Shown here piece after piece: positions 9,483 through 17,533 of a DNA stretch of 64,000 nucleotides. Each line of letters begins with the position of its first letter. The first letter of the stretch is position 1. The position numbers and the translations under genes are program-made. The notes under the pieces are model-generated. The model worked only from the letters and a program-made list of their open reading frames with translations. It was not told the origin of the DNA and searched no databases. Where the stretch lies: assembly GCF_030065545.1 (NCBI RefSeq), contig NZ_JASJNC010000005.1:1-64000 (forward strand), written 5' to 3'. The DNA is from Marinicella marina. Lineage in GTDB: Bacteria; Pseudomonadota; Gammaproteobacteria; Xanthomonadales; Marinicellaceae.

Positions 9483-10841
9483 ATGTCAAGCAGGCAAGAA
9501 CAAGTAGAGAAACTACTCGGAAATAAGAAGGGCTTAAGCGAACTTAAAAGCCGAATTTTATTTGTCATTGGTGCTTTGATTATTTACCGAATGGGTACAT
9601 TTCTACCTGTTCCTGGGGTCAACCCACAAGCAATGACTGCTTTGTTGGATCAAAACTCAGGCGGCTTACTTGACATGTTTAACATGTTCTCAGGTGGTGC
9701 TTTGGGTCGTTACTCTATATTTGCATTGGGTGTGATGCCGTACATCACAGCATCCATCATCATGCAAATCTTGGGTCACACTGTTCCAGCGCTTCGTGAA
9801 TTGAAGAAAGAAGGTGAAACGGGTCGTCGCAAGACCACTCAGTACACCCGCTACTTCACCATTATCTTAGCTGTGGTTCAGTCATTCAGTATCACTTCAG
9901 CCTTACAAGGCTTTAATGCTGCTGGTGGTGTACCAGTTGTGCCAAATCCAGGTTTCGGCTTCTTATTCACTGCGACAGTTTCGTTAACTGGCGGTACCAT
10001 GTTTCTGATGTGGTTGGGTGAACAAATCACTGAGCGTGGTATTGGTAATGGTATTTCATTGATTATTTTCGCTGGTATTGTGGTGGGTTTGCCCAGTGCA
10101 ATTGTATCGGTTTTCCAACTGGTAGGTGAAGGACAACTCAATGCCATGTGGGCGCTGTTGTTATTGGTATTGGCTTTGGCCTTGACCGCATTCATTGTAT
10201 TTGTTGAGCGTGGTCAAAGACGCATCACCATGCAGTTTGCACGTCGAGGCGGCAGACAAGCTACTCAAGCACAAACTTCATACTTACCATTGAAAGTTAA
10301 TATGTCTGGTGTGATTCCAGTTATTTTCGCCTCATCACTGGTTCTTTTTCCTGGCACCATAGCCAGTTTCTTAGGACAAAGTGAAGGTTTTGAATGGTTG
10401 ACTGATTTGTCACAACAACTGCAGCCTGGAAATACCTTGTACATGATTTTCTTTGGTGTGTTGATTGTGGGGTTCGCATTCTTCTATACGGCATTAACAT
10501 TCAATGCCGATGAAACAGCGGATAACCTCAAGCGTCAAAGTGCTGTGATTCCAGGAATCAGACCAGGTAAACAAACTTCAGCTTATTTAGATGGGGTATT
10601 AACTCGTGTAACATTCTGGGGTGCTTTGTACCTGTTGGGTGTGAGTTTATTGCCTGATTTCATCAGAACATTTGTTGAAGTGCCATTCGCTATCGGTGGA
10701 ACAGGTTTGCTGATTGTAGTTGTTGTTGCTATGGATTTCATGGCGCAATTACAAAACCACTTGGTATCACAACAGTACGATTCAGTGCTGAAGAAAAGTA
10801 ATATTAAGAATTACCGTCGATCGAATAAGATTCGTCGGTAA
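9483..10841 (+). CDS. secY: Preprotein translocase subunit SecY
   Basis: 452 residues of an integral inner-membrane protein with about ten hydrophobic segments. Motifs include FLPVPGVNP in the early loop, LGVMPYITASIIMQ, and the cytoplasmic loop ERGQRRITMQFARR in the middle. It ends in a basic tail. SecY is the channel of the SecYEG translocon for protein export and membrane insertion. The ATG is one base after the rplO stop. After the gene, rpmJ is not found; a structured leader for rpsM follows. Confidence 0.98.
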   Translation: MSSRQEQVEKLLGNKKGLSELKSRILFVIGALIIYRMGTFLPVPGVNPQAMTALLDQNSGGLLDMFNMFSGGALGRYSIFALGVMPYITASIIMQILGHTVPALRELKKEGETGRRKTTQYTRYFTIILAVVQSFSITSALQGFNAAGGVPVVPNPGFGFLFTATVSLTGGTMFLMWLGEQITERGIGNGISLIIFAGIVVGLPSAIVSVFQLVGEGQLNAMWALLLLVLALALTAFIVFVERGQRRITMQFARRGGRQATQAQTSYLPLKVNMSGVIPVIFASSLVLFPGTIASFLGQSEGFEWLTDLSQQLQPGNTLYMIFFGVLIVGFAFFYTALTFNADETADNLKRQSAVIPGIRPGKQTSAYLDGVLTRVTFWGALYLLGVSLLPDFIRTFVEVPFAIGGTGLLIVVVVAMDFMAQLQNHLVSQQYDSVLKKSNIKNYRRSNKIRR

Positions 10842-10862
10842 AAATACACATCAATACAAGCG

Positions 10863-10888
10863 TGCCATTGTTTGAAAAAATGATGGCA
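10863..10888 (+). terminator. Hairpin after secY, possible weak terminator
   Basis: TGCCATTGTTT (10863-10873) pairs with AAATGATGGCA (10878-10888), with two G-U pairs, around a GAAA tetraloop. The T-rich run comes only after TTGCTG (10889-10894), so termination may be weak. The stem could equally protect the 3' end of the secY message. Confidence 0.45.
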
Positions 10889-10904
10889 TTGCTGTTTTTA
10901 TTGA

Positions 10905-10912
10905 TATATAAT
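10905..10912 (+). promoter_or_regulatory. Candidate promoter -10 for the rpsM operon
   Basis: TATATAAT at 10905-10912 contains a full TATAAT (10907-10912) and a TGA just before it, resembling an extended -10. No good -35 is seen at 16-18 bases upstream; TTGCTG at 10889 is too close. A start near 10919 would give a leader of about 150 bases before rpsM. Confidence 0.4.
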
Positions 10913-10976
10913 TTGCGCCCTTTCGTTGGGATACCCTGATAAATATACATTTGTTAGGCATCTCTGAGGGGCAAAG

Positions 10977-11054
10977 ATGAAAGGTGATTCACCTTTTTTT
11001 TGTAATATAAAAAGTAAATGTTCAATCGCATTGATTGAGCGGCTGCTTTTTTGA
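10977..11054 (+). CDS. Candidate leader peptide (25 codons) in the rpmJ position
   Basis: ATG at 10977 opens 25 codons ending at TGA 11052-11054. A good Shine-Dalgarno (GAGGGG, 10965-10970) lies six bases upstream. The peptide begins MKGDSPFFCNIKSKC and has no convincing match to L36, although rpmJ normally occupies this place. Codons 2-7 coincide with the terminator stem at 10980-11001, so a ribosome starting here would cover that stem. It may be a regulatory leader reading frame, a decayed rpmJ, or chance. Direct sequence shows only the frame, the ribosome site and the overlap. Confidence 0.4.
   Translation: MKGDSPFFCNIKSKCSIALIERLLF
10980..11001 (+). terminator. Intrinsic terminator or attenuator in the rpsM leader
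   Basis: AAAGGTG (10980-10986) pairs perfectly with CACCTTT (10990-10996) around ATT, followed by a run of T to 11001. It lies downstream of the candidate -10 at 10907 and about 70 bases before rpsM, which makes it look like an attenuator for the rpsM operon. It could instead simply end the secY transcript. Confidence 0.75.
11021..11039 (+). promoter_or_regulatory. Hairpin just before the rpsM ribosome site
   Basis: TTCAATC (11021-11027) pairs with GATTGAG (11033-11039), with one G-U pair, around GCATT. The alpha operon leader of Escherichia coli folds into a pseudoknot bound by S4; this hairpin sits in the corresponding stretch, but homology is not shown. Confidence 0.35.
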
Positions 11055-11071
11055 GGATTCAGGAGTAAAAA

Positions 11072-11428
11072 ATGGCTCGTATTGCGGGTGTAAATATACC
11101 AGTGCATAAGCATGCTTGGATTGGCCTGACCAGTATTTATGGTATTGGCCGTACCAGAGCATATGAAATATGCGAAAGTGCAGGCGTTGATCCAGCTCAC
11201 AAAGTTGGGCAGTTGGATGAAGACGCATTAGATAAGCTTCGTGCAGAAGTGGCAAAATTTGATGTTGAAGGTGATCTCCGCAGAGAAATCGCTATGGACA
11301 TCAAAAGATTAATGGATTTGGGCTGTTATCGCGGTTTGAGACACAGAAGAGGTTTACCTGTTCGTGGCCAAAAGACTAAAAATAACGCACGTACCAGAAA
11401 AGGTCCGAAAAAACCAATTAAACGTTAA
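11072..11428 (+). CDS. rpsM: 30S ribosomal protein S13
   Basis: 118 residues, with [19 protein letters not shown] at the start and the C-terminal [28 protein letters not shown] pattern. S13 contacts tRNAs from the 30S head. CAGGAG (11060-11065) is its ribosome binding site. It opens the alpha operon rpsM-rpsK-rpsD-rpoA-rplQ and follows a 230-base leader with a terminator-like stem. Confidence 0.98.
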   Translation: MARIAGVNIPVHKHAWIGLTSIYGIGRTRAYEICESAGVDPAHKVGQLDEDALDKLRAEVAKFDVEGDLRREIAMDIKRLMDLGCYRGLRHRRGLPVRGQKTKNNARTRKGPKKPIKR

Positions 11429-11473
11429 TTGATCCATTGAATATCATTAGCGATATCAGATTAGAGAATTGTA

Positions 11474-11860
11474 ATGGCAAGACCACAAAAAACTAAAAAG
11501 AAAAATAAAAGAACTGTTGTTGACGGCATCGCACACGTACATGCGTCTTTCAACAATACCATCATCACGATCACTGACAGACAAGGTAATGGTTTGTCGT
11601 GGGCAACGGCTGGTGGGTCTGGATTTAGAGGTTCAAGAAAAAGTACCCCATTTGCTGCACAGGTAGCTGCTGATAGAGCAGGCCAGGTAGCTAAGGAATA
11701 CGGTATGAAAAACATTGAAGTTCGAATTAAAGGTCCAGGTCCAGGCAGAGAATCATCTGTTAGAGCATTAAACGCCTTAGGTTTTCGTGTAACTAACATC
11801 ATTGATATTACACCAATTCCTCACAATGGTTGTAGACCACCGAAAAAACGTAGGGTGTAA
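11474..11860 (+). CDS. rpsK: 30S ribosomal protein S11
   Basis: 128 residues. Key stretches are [37 protein letters not shown] and the C-terminal [18 protein letters not shown]11 lies on the 30S platform near the E site. The asparagine of PHNGCR is the one found as isoaspartate in Escherichia coli S11. The gap of 45 bases after rpsM is somewhat larger than others in the operon. Confidence 0.98.
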   Translation: MARPQKTKKKNKRTVVDGIAHVHASFNNTIITITDRQGNGLSWATAGGSGFRGSRKSTPFAAQVAADRAGQVAKEYGMKNIEVRIKGPGPGRESSVRALNALGFRVTNIIDITPIPHNGCRPPKKRRV

Positions 11861-11871
11861 GGAGATATAAA

Positions 11872-12501
11872 ATGGCAAGATATTTAGGTCCAAAATGTAA
11901 ATTAGCACGTCGTGAAGGCGTCGATTTAATGACTAAAAGTCCAGCTCGTGCAATGGAGACCAAGTGTAAACTTGATGTGGCTCCTGGTCAGCACGGTTTA
12001 GCTGGCAAAAGAAACAAACCTTCTGATTACGCTTTGCAGTTGCGCGAAAAACAAAAAGTTCGCAGAACTTATGGTGTTTTAGAGAAGCAGTTCGTTAACT
12101 ACTACAAAAAAGCAGCCAAGCAAAAGGGCGCTACAGGTGAAAACTTGTTGAAATTGCTGGAATCACGTTTAGATAACGTGGTTTACCGCATGGGTTTTGC
12201 AGTAACCAGAAATGAAGCACGTCAATTGGTGAGTCACAAATCTATTTTGGTTAATGGTTCTGTTTGTAACATTCCTTCATACCAAGTTAAAGCAGGTGAC
12301 GAAGTTGAAGTGCGTGAAAAGTCTAAAAAACAATTACGTATCAAACAGGCATTAGAGTTATGGGGCGAGATGAATTTATTCGCTGATTGGGTTACAGTCG
12401 ATGCAGGTAAAATGGCAGGTCAGTTCAAAGCTGTTCCAAGCCGTGAAGATTTACCAGCAGACATCAACGAAAATCTGATTGTAGAGCTTTACTCTAAATA
12501 A
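11872..12501 (+). CDS. rpsD: 30S ribosomal protein S4
   Basis: 209 residues. It starts [19 protein letters not shown], contains [24 protein letters not shown], and has an S4 RNA-binding domain around [33 protein letters not shown]4 is a primary 16S binder and, in Escherichia coli, the autoregulator of the alpha operon. GGAGAT precedes the ATG. Confidence 0.98.
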   Translation: MARYLGPKCKLARREGVDLMTKSPARAMETKCKLDVAPGQHGLAGKRNKPSDYALQLREKQKVRRTYGVLEKQFVNYYKKAAKQKGATGENLLKLLESRLDNVVYRMGFAVTRNEARQLVSHKSILVNGSVCNIPSYQVKAGDEVEVREKSKKQLRIKQALELWGEMNLFADWVTVDAGKMAGQFKAVPSREDLPADINENLIVELYSK

Positions 12502-12526
12502 TAAACCCTAACCAGAGAGATATAAC

Positions 12527-13522
12527 ATGTCTGATATATTAGCTAAATTACTTCGCCCACGTGTGGTTGAAGTAGATGAACGCTCTGATTACAGCGCTAA
12601 AATAATCATTGAACCTCTTGAAAGGGGTTTTGGACATACACTGGGTAATGCATTCCGTCGAATCTTGTTGTCTTCAATTCCTGGCTGTGCCGTGACTGAA
12701 GTCAATATTGATGATGTACAACACGAATTTTCAACCCTTGAAGGGGTGCGAGAAGACGTGGTTGAAATTCTTTTGAATTTGAAAACATTGTCATTCATGA
12801 TGCCAGATCGTGATGAAGCTGAGTTGTCAATCAGTGCCAAAGGTGGCACAGTAACAGCTGCCGATATTCAATTACCTGATGGTGTTGAAGTGGCCAATCC
12901 AGAGCAAGTCATTTGTAATTTGGATAAAACGGCTTCAATCAACATGCGCATGACGGTTGAGAAAGGTGTTGGTTATGAACCTTCTACCAATCGCATGAAT
13001 CCAGAAGAGTCACGTCCCATTGGACAATTGGTACTCGATGCCAGTTTTTGTCCGGTTAAACGTGTGGCTTATGATGTTGAAAACGCTCGTTTGAACCAAA
13101 AAACTAATTTGGATAAACTGATTTTGGACATCGAAACCGATGGTTCAATATCAGCTGAAGATGCGGTACGTACTGCAGCCAGAATTTTGGTTGAGCAAAT
13201 GGCTATATTCATTGACTTCAAGATTGAAACCACTGTTGAAGAAACTGAAGAAGTCGAAAAATTAAATCCTATTTTATTGAAACCGATTGACGAATTAGAA
13301 TTAACCGTTCGTTCAGCAAACTGCTTGAAAGCAGAGAATATTCAATACATAGGTGATTTGATTCAAAGAACTGAAGTTGAGCTGTTGAAGACGCCTAACT
13401 TAGGTAAAAAATCATTGAATGAAATCAAAGGTGTACTTTCAGAGATGGGATTGACTCTGGGTGTGCGTTTAGAAAATTGGCCTCCAGCAGCGATTCGTAC
13501 TGCTGAGCGTCTTATCGGATAA
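12527..13522 (+). CDS. rpoA: RNA polymerase alpha subunit
   Basis: 331 residues. The N-terminal assembly domain contains [20 protein letters not shown] and the C-terminal domain (about 250-331) contains [20 protein letters not shown] and ENWPP. The latter domain binds UP elements and activators. AGAGAGATAT-like purines precede the ATG. It follows rpsD by 25 bases and precedes rplQ in the canonical alpha operon. Confidence 0.99.
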   Translation: MSDILAKLLRPRVVEVDERSDYSAKIIIEPLERGFGHTLGNAFRRILLSSIPGCAVTEVNIDDVQHEFSTLEGVREDVVEILLNLKTLSFMMPDRDEAELSISAKGGTVTAADIQLPDGVEVANPEQVICNLDKTASINMRMTVEKGVGYEPSTNRMNPEESRPIGQLVLDASFCPVKRVAYDVENARLNQKTNLDKLILDIETDGSISAEDAVRTAARILVEQMAIFIDFKIETTVEETEEVEKLNPILLKPIDELELTVRSANCLKAENIQYIGDLIQRTEVELLKTPNLGKKSLNEIKGVLSEMGLTLGVRLENWPPAAIRTAERLIG

Positions 13523-13533
13523 GGGGCAATATC

Positions 13534-13932
13534 ATGCGTCATAGAAAATCAGGTAGAAAACTAAATAGAACTTCATCACACAGAAAAGCGATGTTTAAAA
13601 ACATGTCGGTATCTCTGTTTGACCATGAATTGATCAAAACAACTGTTCCAAAAGCAAAAGAATTGCGTAAAGTGGCTGAAAAATTAATCACTTTGGCTAA
13701 AGTTGATTCTGTAGCGAACAGACGTTTGGCCTTTTCTCGTCTCAGAGACAAAGAAATCGTTAATAAATTATTCACCGAGTTAGGCCCTCGTTATGTAGAG
13801 CGTCCAGGTGGGTACTTACGAATCTTAAAGTGTGGTTTCCGAACTGGAGACAACGCGCCTATGGCTTACGTTGAATTGGTTGATCGTCCAATCAAGTCAG
13901 CTGCTGTAGAGGTTACTGAAGATTCAGAATAA
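13534..13932 (+). CDS. rplQ: 50S ribosomal protein L17
   Basis: 132 residues. The N-terminus [20 protein letters not shown] and the core [13 protein letters not shown] are typical, as is [27 protein letters not shown]17 lies near the tunnel exit. It is the last gene of the ribosomal block and is followed by a strong intrinsic terminator. Confidence 0.98.
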   Translation: MRHRKSGRKLNRTSSHRKAMFKNMSVSLFDHELIKTTVPKAKELRKVAEKLITLAKVDSVANRRLAFSRLRDKEIVNKLFTELGPRYVERPGGYLRILKCGFRTGDNAPMAYVELVDRPIKSAAVEVTEDSE

Positions 13933-13951
13933 AAACTTTTATAAAGTTTCT

Positions 13952-13981
13952 AAAACCCGGCTATATGCCGGGTTTTTTTTT
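13952..13981 (+). terminator. Strong intrinsic terminator after rplQ
   Basis: AAAACCCGGC (13952-13961) pairs with GCCGGGTTTT (13967-13976) around TATAT, followed by a T run through 13981. This ends the ribosomal protein supercluster. Confidence 0.95.
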
Positions 13982-14076
13982 GTTAAAAAACAAATTATTT
14001 TACGAATAAATGGTGTATTGCATGGTCTATATTTGTTAATCTATCCATTTTTATCAACTAAAATAGCAGATGTTCG

Positions 14077-14772
14077 ATGAATAAATACCAGCAAAAAGCC
14101 CAAATCGCTTATATGATTGTTTTGGCATTGATGTTGATCCCACTCTTTGGGTCTTTATTGCCTGATCCAATCGGTTCTCATGCTGCGATATATATGCCAC
14201 CGTTTAGCTTGACTGGATTCATTTTGGTGGTCATAGTCTATGTCATATTACTGAGTGTTATTGCTTTTGGTCAGCCATACAGATTCTTCACTCTGATGCC
14301 TGCTATCGGCTGTGCTTCTTTACTCATCTATGCGTTACATGTCGAATATGTGGATTTCCTCATGCCGTGTAACTTGTGCATCTTGCAACGTGTGGTATTC
14401 GTAGTGATTGGTGTCTTATATTTATTGGCCAGCTTAAAACCGGCAAAACACATTGGTAGGTTGATATCGGGTGTATTGATTTTGCTGGCCAGTGGGGTTG
14501 GAATCGGGATCGCAGGTCGACACGTTTGGTTACAAAATTTACCGCCTGAATTGGTGCCTGACTGTGGCCCAAGTTTACAAATGATGCTCGAGGATTCAAG
14601 CATCTGGCATGCTGTCTCATCTGTGCTGTCAGCCTCTGGTAGTTGTGCTGAAATAAAATGGGAGCATTGGGGCTTGAGTATGCCTACATGGACTTTGATT
14701 TGTTTCATTATCATTTTTATATACACAGTACTTTGGATGATTGTTAAAGTACAACCTACACAACAACAATAA
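14077..14772 (+). CDS. dsbB: DsbB-like disulfide bond formation membrane protein with N-terminal extension
   Basis: 231 residues. The DsbB active-site pairs are present: C98-x-x-C101 in MPCNLCILQR and C163/C190 in the second periplasmic loop (VPDCGPSL and ASGSCAEIKWEHWGL). Their spacings closely match the Escherichia coli pairs C41/C44 and C104/C130. DsbB reoxidises DsbA and passes electrons to quinone in the inner membrane. About 57 extra N-terminal residues precede the region matching the Escherichia coli protein, adding at least one hydrophobic segment. No clear Shine-Dalgarno is seen at the ATG. A partner dsbA is not in the window. Confidence 0.85.
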   Translation: MNKYQQKAQIAYMIVLALMLIPLFGSLLPDPIGSHAAIYMPPFSLTGFILVVIVYVILLSVIAFGQPYRFFTLMPAIGCASLLIYALHVEYVDFLMPCNLCILQRVVFVVIGVLYLLASLKPAKHIGRLISGVLILLASGVGIGIAGRHVWLQNLPPELVPDCGPSLQMMLEDSSIWHAVSSVLSASGSCAEIKWEHWGLSMPTWTLICFIIIFIYTVLWMIVKVQPTQQQ

Positions 14773-14785
14773 ATACCCACTAATT

Positions 14786-16147
14786 ATGAAAACTTTAAAC
14801 AGAACAGAACAACATCAGCCTTGGAATTTAGAAAGCTGGAAAAATAAAGCGATCAGACAACAAGCCACTTACCCTGATCAACAACACTTGAATCAGACCT
14901 TAGATAAGTTGGCATCTTTGCCGCCCTTAGTCACTTCATGGGAAATCAAACGATTAAAGAAATACCTGGCTGAAGTTTCACGCGGTGAACGCTTTTTGGT
15001 TCAAGGCGGTGATTGTGCTGAGAGTTTTGCTGATTGTAATTCATCGATTATCTCAAATCGCCTCAAAGTATTGATACAAATGAGCCTGGTGTTAATCCAT
15101 GGTTGTCAAATCCCTGTGGTTAGGGTGGGGCGCTTTGCTGGCCAATACGCCAAGCCCAGGTCGGCCGATTTAGAAACCCGTGATGGAGTGAGTTTACCTT
15201 CTTTTCGTGGTGATATAGTCAACCAGAATGAATTCACTGAAGCAGCCCGCATTCCTAATCCTGATAAAATGCTAGAGGCTTATCATCACTCTGCCATGAC
15301 CATGAATTTTATTCGTGCATTGGTTGCAGGTGGTTTTGCTGACATCAGACACCCTGAGTACTGGAACATTGATTGGGTCAAGCATTCAAAGAGTGCTGAA
15401 AAATTCAGTAATTTAGTGGCTCAAATTAAAGAATCGGTTAACTTTGCTGAGGTATTGGTTGGCACCAAGGTGCATAACCTTTCCAGTGTCGAATTCTTTT
15501 CAGCACATGAAGCGCTGCACTTGCACTTTGAACAAGCGATGACACGCACTGTGCCCAGAGCAGAGGGTTACTTTAACTTAGGCGCGCATTTTCCTTGGAT
15601 TGGCCTCAGAACCAATCAAATTGACAGCGCCCATGTAGAATTGATGCGTGGCATCGAAAATCCAGTAGGGGTAAAAATTGGTACCGAAACCGATGACGAT
15701 CATTTGATTGATTTGTGTCGCACTTTGAACCCAGATAATGAGCCTGGCAAAGTCACCCTGATACACCGTTTTGGTGCTAAGAACATTGAGGATAACCTGC
15801 CTCGTTTGATTGCAACGGCCAAAAAAGCTGATTTGGATGTGATTTGGTGTGCTGATCCGATGCATGGTAACACCGAAGCCACTTCTAATGGCTACAAAAC
15901 CCGCCGTTTTGAAAACATCAGCAAAGAAATCGAGCTGTCATTTAAAGTTCATAAAGAAAACGGTTCACACCTTGGCGGTGTTCATTTAGAACTGACCGGT
16001 GAGAATGTCACTGAATGTCTGGGTGGTGCACGTTCACTACAAGAAGCCGATTTGAGTAAAGCCTATACCACACAGGTGGATCCAAGGTTGAACTACGAAC
16101 AAGCCTTAGAACTGGCTTTTTCTATCAAGGATTTTTATCACCAATAA
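14786..16147 (+). CDS. Class II 3-deoxy-D-arabino-heptulosonate-7-phosphate (DAHP) synthase
   Basis: 453 residues from the ATG at 14786; an open frame upstream reaches into dsbB and is not used. The enzyme condenses phosphoenolpyruvate and erythrose 4-phosphate, the first step to aromatic amino acids. Class II (plant/actinobacterial type) features are the metal-ligand cysteine C77 in FLVQGGDCAESFADC, the stretch PVVRVGRFAGQYAKPRS, and the C-terminal metal-site region WCADPMHGNT and GGVHLELTGENVTECLGG. It is unrelated in sequence to AroF/G/H. Placed before trpE, it can feed chorismate to anthranilate synthesis. A terminator follows. Confidence 0.95.
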   Translation: MKTLNRTEQHQPWNLESWKNKAIRQQATYPDQQHLNQTLDKLASLPPLVTSWEIKRLKKYLAEVSRGERFLVQGGDCAESFADCNSSIISNRLKVLIQMSLVLIHGCQIPVVRVGRFAGQYAKPRSADLETRDGVSLPSFRGDIVNQNEFTEAARIPNPDKMLEAYHHSAMTMNFIRALVAGGFADIRHPEYWNIDWVKHSKSAEKFSNLVAQIKESVNFAEVLVGTKVHNLSSVEFFSAHEALHLHFEQAMTRTVPRAEGYFNLGAHFPWIGLRTNQIDSAHVELMRGIENPVGVKIGTETDDDHLIDLCRTLNPDNEPGKVTLIHRFGAKNIEDNLPRLIATAKKADLDVIWCADPMHGNTEATSNGYKTRRFENISKEIELSFKVHKENGSHLGGVHLELTGENVTECLGGARSLQEADLSKAYTTQVDPRLNYEQALELAFSIKDFYHQ

Positions 16148-16174
16148 CAATTTCGTAAAAAGCGTATCATGATG

Positions 16175-16201
16175 AAGCCATACTTTTGTATGGCTTTTTC
16201 T
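16175..16201 (+). terminator. Intrinsic terminator after DAHP synthase
   Basis: AAGCCATAC (16175-16183) pairs perfectly with GTATGGCTT (16188-16196) around TTTT, followed by more T. Between here and 16344 there is no gene; a further small stem (CTGAGG/CCTCAG near 16319-16333) has no T run. Confidence 0.85.
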
Positions 16202-16344
16202 TTGAAAAAATACAATGAAAAATTATTATTGTTGGAAATATAAATAACAGATGCTTTTTCAGATGAAAGTGAGTGGTATCGGACTTAGCGCGGGCTGTTG
16301 GAGATACGTTCGACGCATCTGAGGCGCCCTCAGAATGTCGTTTT

Positions 16345-16689
16345 TTACTTCAAAGCATTGAAAGCATCTAACTGTTCTTGAGTGGCCGCTTTTTGGTATT
16401 TCTCTTTCCACTCTTTGGGGTCCATTTTGTAGACCACTTTCTTAGCTGCATCAAGGTCTAAGTCTTCGCCCAATTCTTGGGCTTCAGCCGCCATCCATTT
16501 GGATAAGCAGTTGCGGCAAAACTTAGCGAGGATCATCAAGTCGATGTTCTGTACTTCTTTGTGGTTATCTAAATGGTCAATCAGGCGGTCTAAGACGCGG
16601 GCTTTGATGAGGGTTTCATTGTCGAATGTTTTATCACCTTGGTTGTCTTTATTCATGGTTTGAATCATTGTCTTGTGTTGTGAGGCCAT
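16345..16689 (-). CDS. DUF1244 family small protein
   Basis: 114 residues at the first ATG; in-frame ATGs at 16668 and 16656 would give shorter products and no start has a clear Shine-Dalgarno. The core VQNIDLMILAKFCRNCLSKW, with a CxxC pair, and the later VVYKMDPKEWKEKYQ match the DUF1244 family found in alpha- and gammaproteobacteria. Function is unknown. The protein is soluble and acidic/basic mixed, with no signal peptide. It stands alone on the minus strand between DAHP synthase and a glutathione transferase gene. Confidence 0.8.
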   Translation of the reverse strand: MASQHKTMIQTMNKDNQGDKTFDNETLIKARVLDRLIDHLDNHKEVQNIDLMILAKFCRNCLSKWMAAEAQELGEDLDLDAAKKVVYKMDPKEWKEKYQKAATQEQLDAFNALK

Positions 16690-16792
16690 ATAGTAACATC
16701 AGTTTGATTATTCTGTTATCTGATTTAATGACTTCACTGAGATGATGCTGAGAAGGTGTTAAACTGTCATTTTTGAAATTCAATTGATTGAT

Positions 16793-17467
16793 ATGATTAC
16801 AGTTCATCACTTAAATAACTCCCGCTCACAACGCATCCTTTGGTTACTCGAAGAATTGGGTGTGGATTATGAAATCAAGCGCTATGAGCGAGATGCTGAA
16901 ACTCAATTGGCACCGAAAGAATTACAAGACGTACACCCTTTGGGCAAATCGCCAGTGGTTACTGACGGTGATCAGGTTTTGGCTGAGTCAGGTGCTATCA
17001 TTGATTATTTGGGATACAAATACGGCGATGGCAAGTGGGTGCCGCGGCGCAACAGCAAAAAGTATCAACCTTATGTCTATTGGTCACATTATGCCGAGGG
17101 CTCTTTGATGTCACCACTGCTACTTAAATTGGTGTTTGATAAGGTCAAAGAAAGTCCTATGCCATTTTTTGTCAAACCGATCGCCAAAGCCATTGCCAAT
17201 AAAGTGATGTCTTCGTTCGTCACGCCGAATATCATCAGGCATTTCAAATACGTGGAAGCGCACTTGGCTGAAAATACTTATTTTGCGGGCAAGGACATCA
17301 CGGGTGCAGACATACAAATGTCATTTCCCTTGGAAGCCAGTGTAGCCAAAGGCGCCATCACTGAACAGTCGCACCCAAACATTTATCGATATGTGCGGGC
17401 GTTTCAAGACCGTCCGGCCTACCAACGCGCTTTGGAGCAGGGTGGTGAATATGATTATGTCGACTGA
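16793..17467 (+). CDS. Glutathione S-transferase family protein
   Basis: 224 residues from ATG 16793 (an in-frame TTG at 16784 is less likely). The N-terminal thioredoxin-like half reads ITVHHLNNSRSQRILWLLEELG, with the conserved glutathione-site segment HPLGKSPVV followed by LAESGAIIDYL, which holds the ES pair binding the gamma-glutamyl group. The C-terminal helical half contains the N-capping-box-like FAGKDITGADIQMSFPLE. It is a cytosolic transferase of unknown substrate. It lies upstream of trpE but with no obvious functional link. Confidence 0.9.
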   Translation: MITVHHLNNSRSQRILWLLEELGVDYEIKRYERDAETQLAPKELQDVHPLGKSPVVTDGDQVLAESGAIIDYLGYKYGDGKWVPRRNSKKYQPYVYWSHYAEGSLMSPLLLKLVFDKVKESPMPFFVKPIAKAIANKVMSSFVTPNIIRHFKYVEAHLAENTYFAGKDITGADIQMSFPLEASVAKGAITEQSHPNIYRYVRAFQDRPAYQRALEQGGEYDYVD

Positions 17468-17533
17468 TGGTGGTTTGCTTCTTGGCTTTCTTGTAAACTA
17501 GTCAACCTTTAAGCGTCATCAGGTTAAACAATC

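Noticed and set aside
10898-11255. Minus-strand open frames of 77 and 100 codons across the rpsM leader
   Set aside because: They run antisense through the start of rpsM, have no ribosome site and cover the terminator stem; not credible genes.
16281-16335. GC-richer stretch with GTTCGA, resembling a tRNA T-arm
   Set aside because: No acceptor stem, no anticodon arm and no CCA; it only contains two short stems and cannot fold as a tRNA.
17468-17533. Possible trp leader peptide before trpE
   Set aside because: The 66-base space contains no short frame with adjacent Trp codons and no terminator/antiterminator pair.
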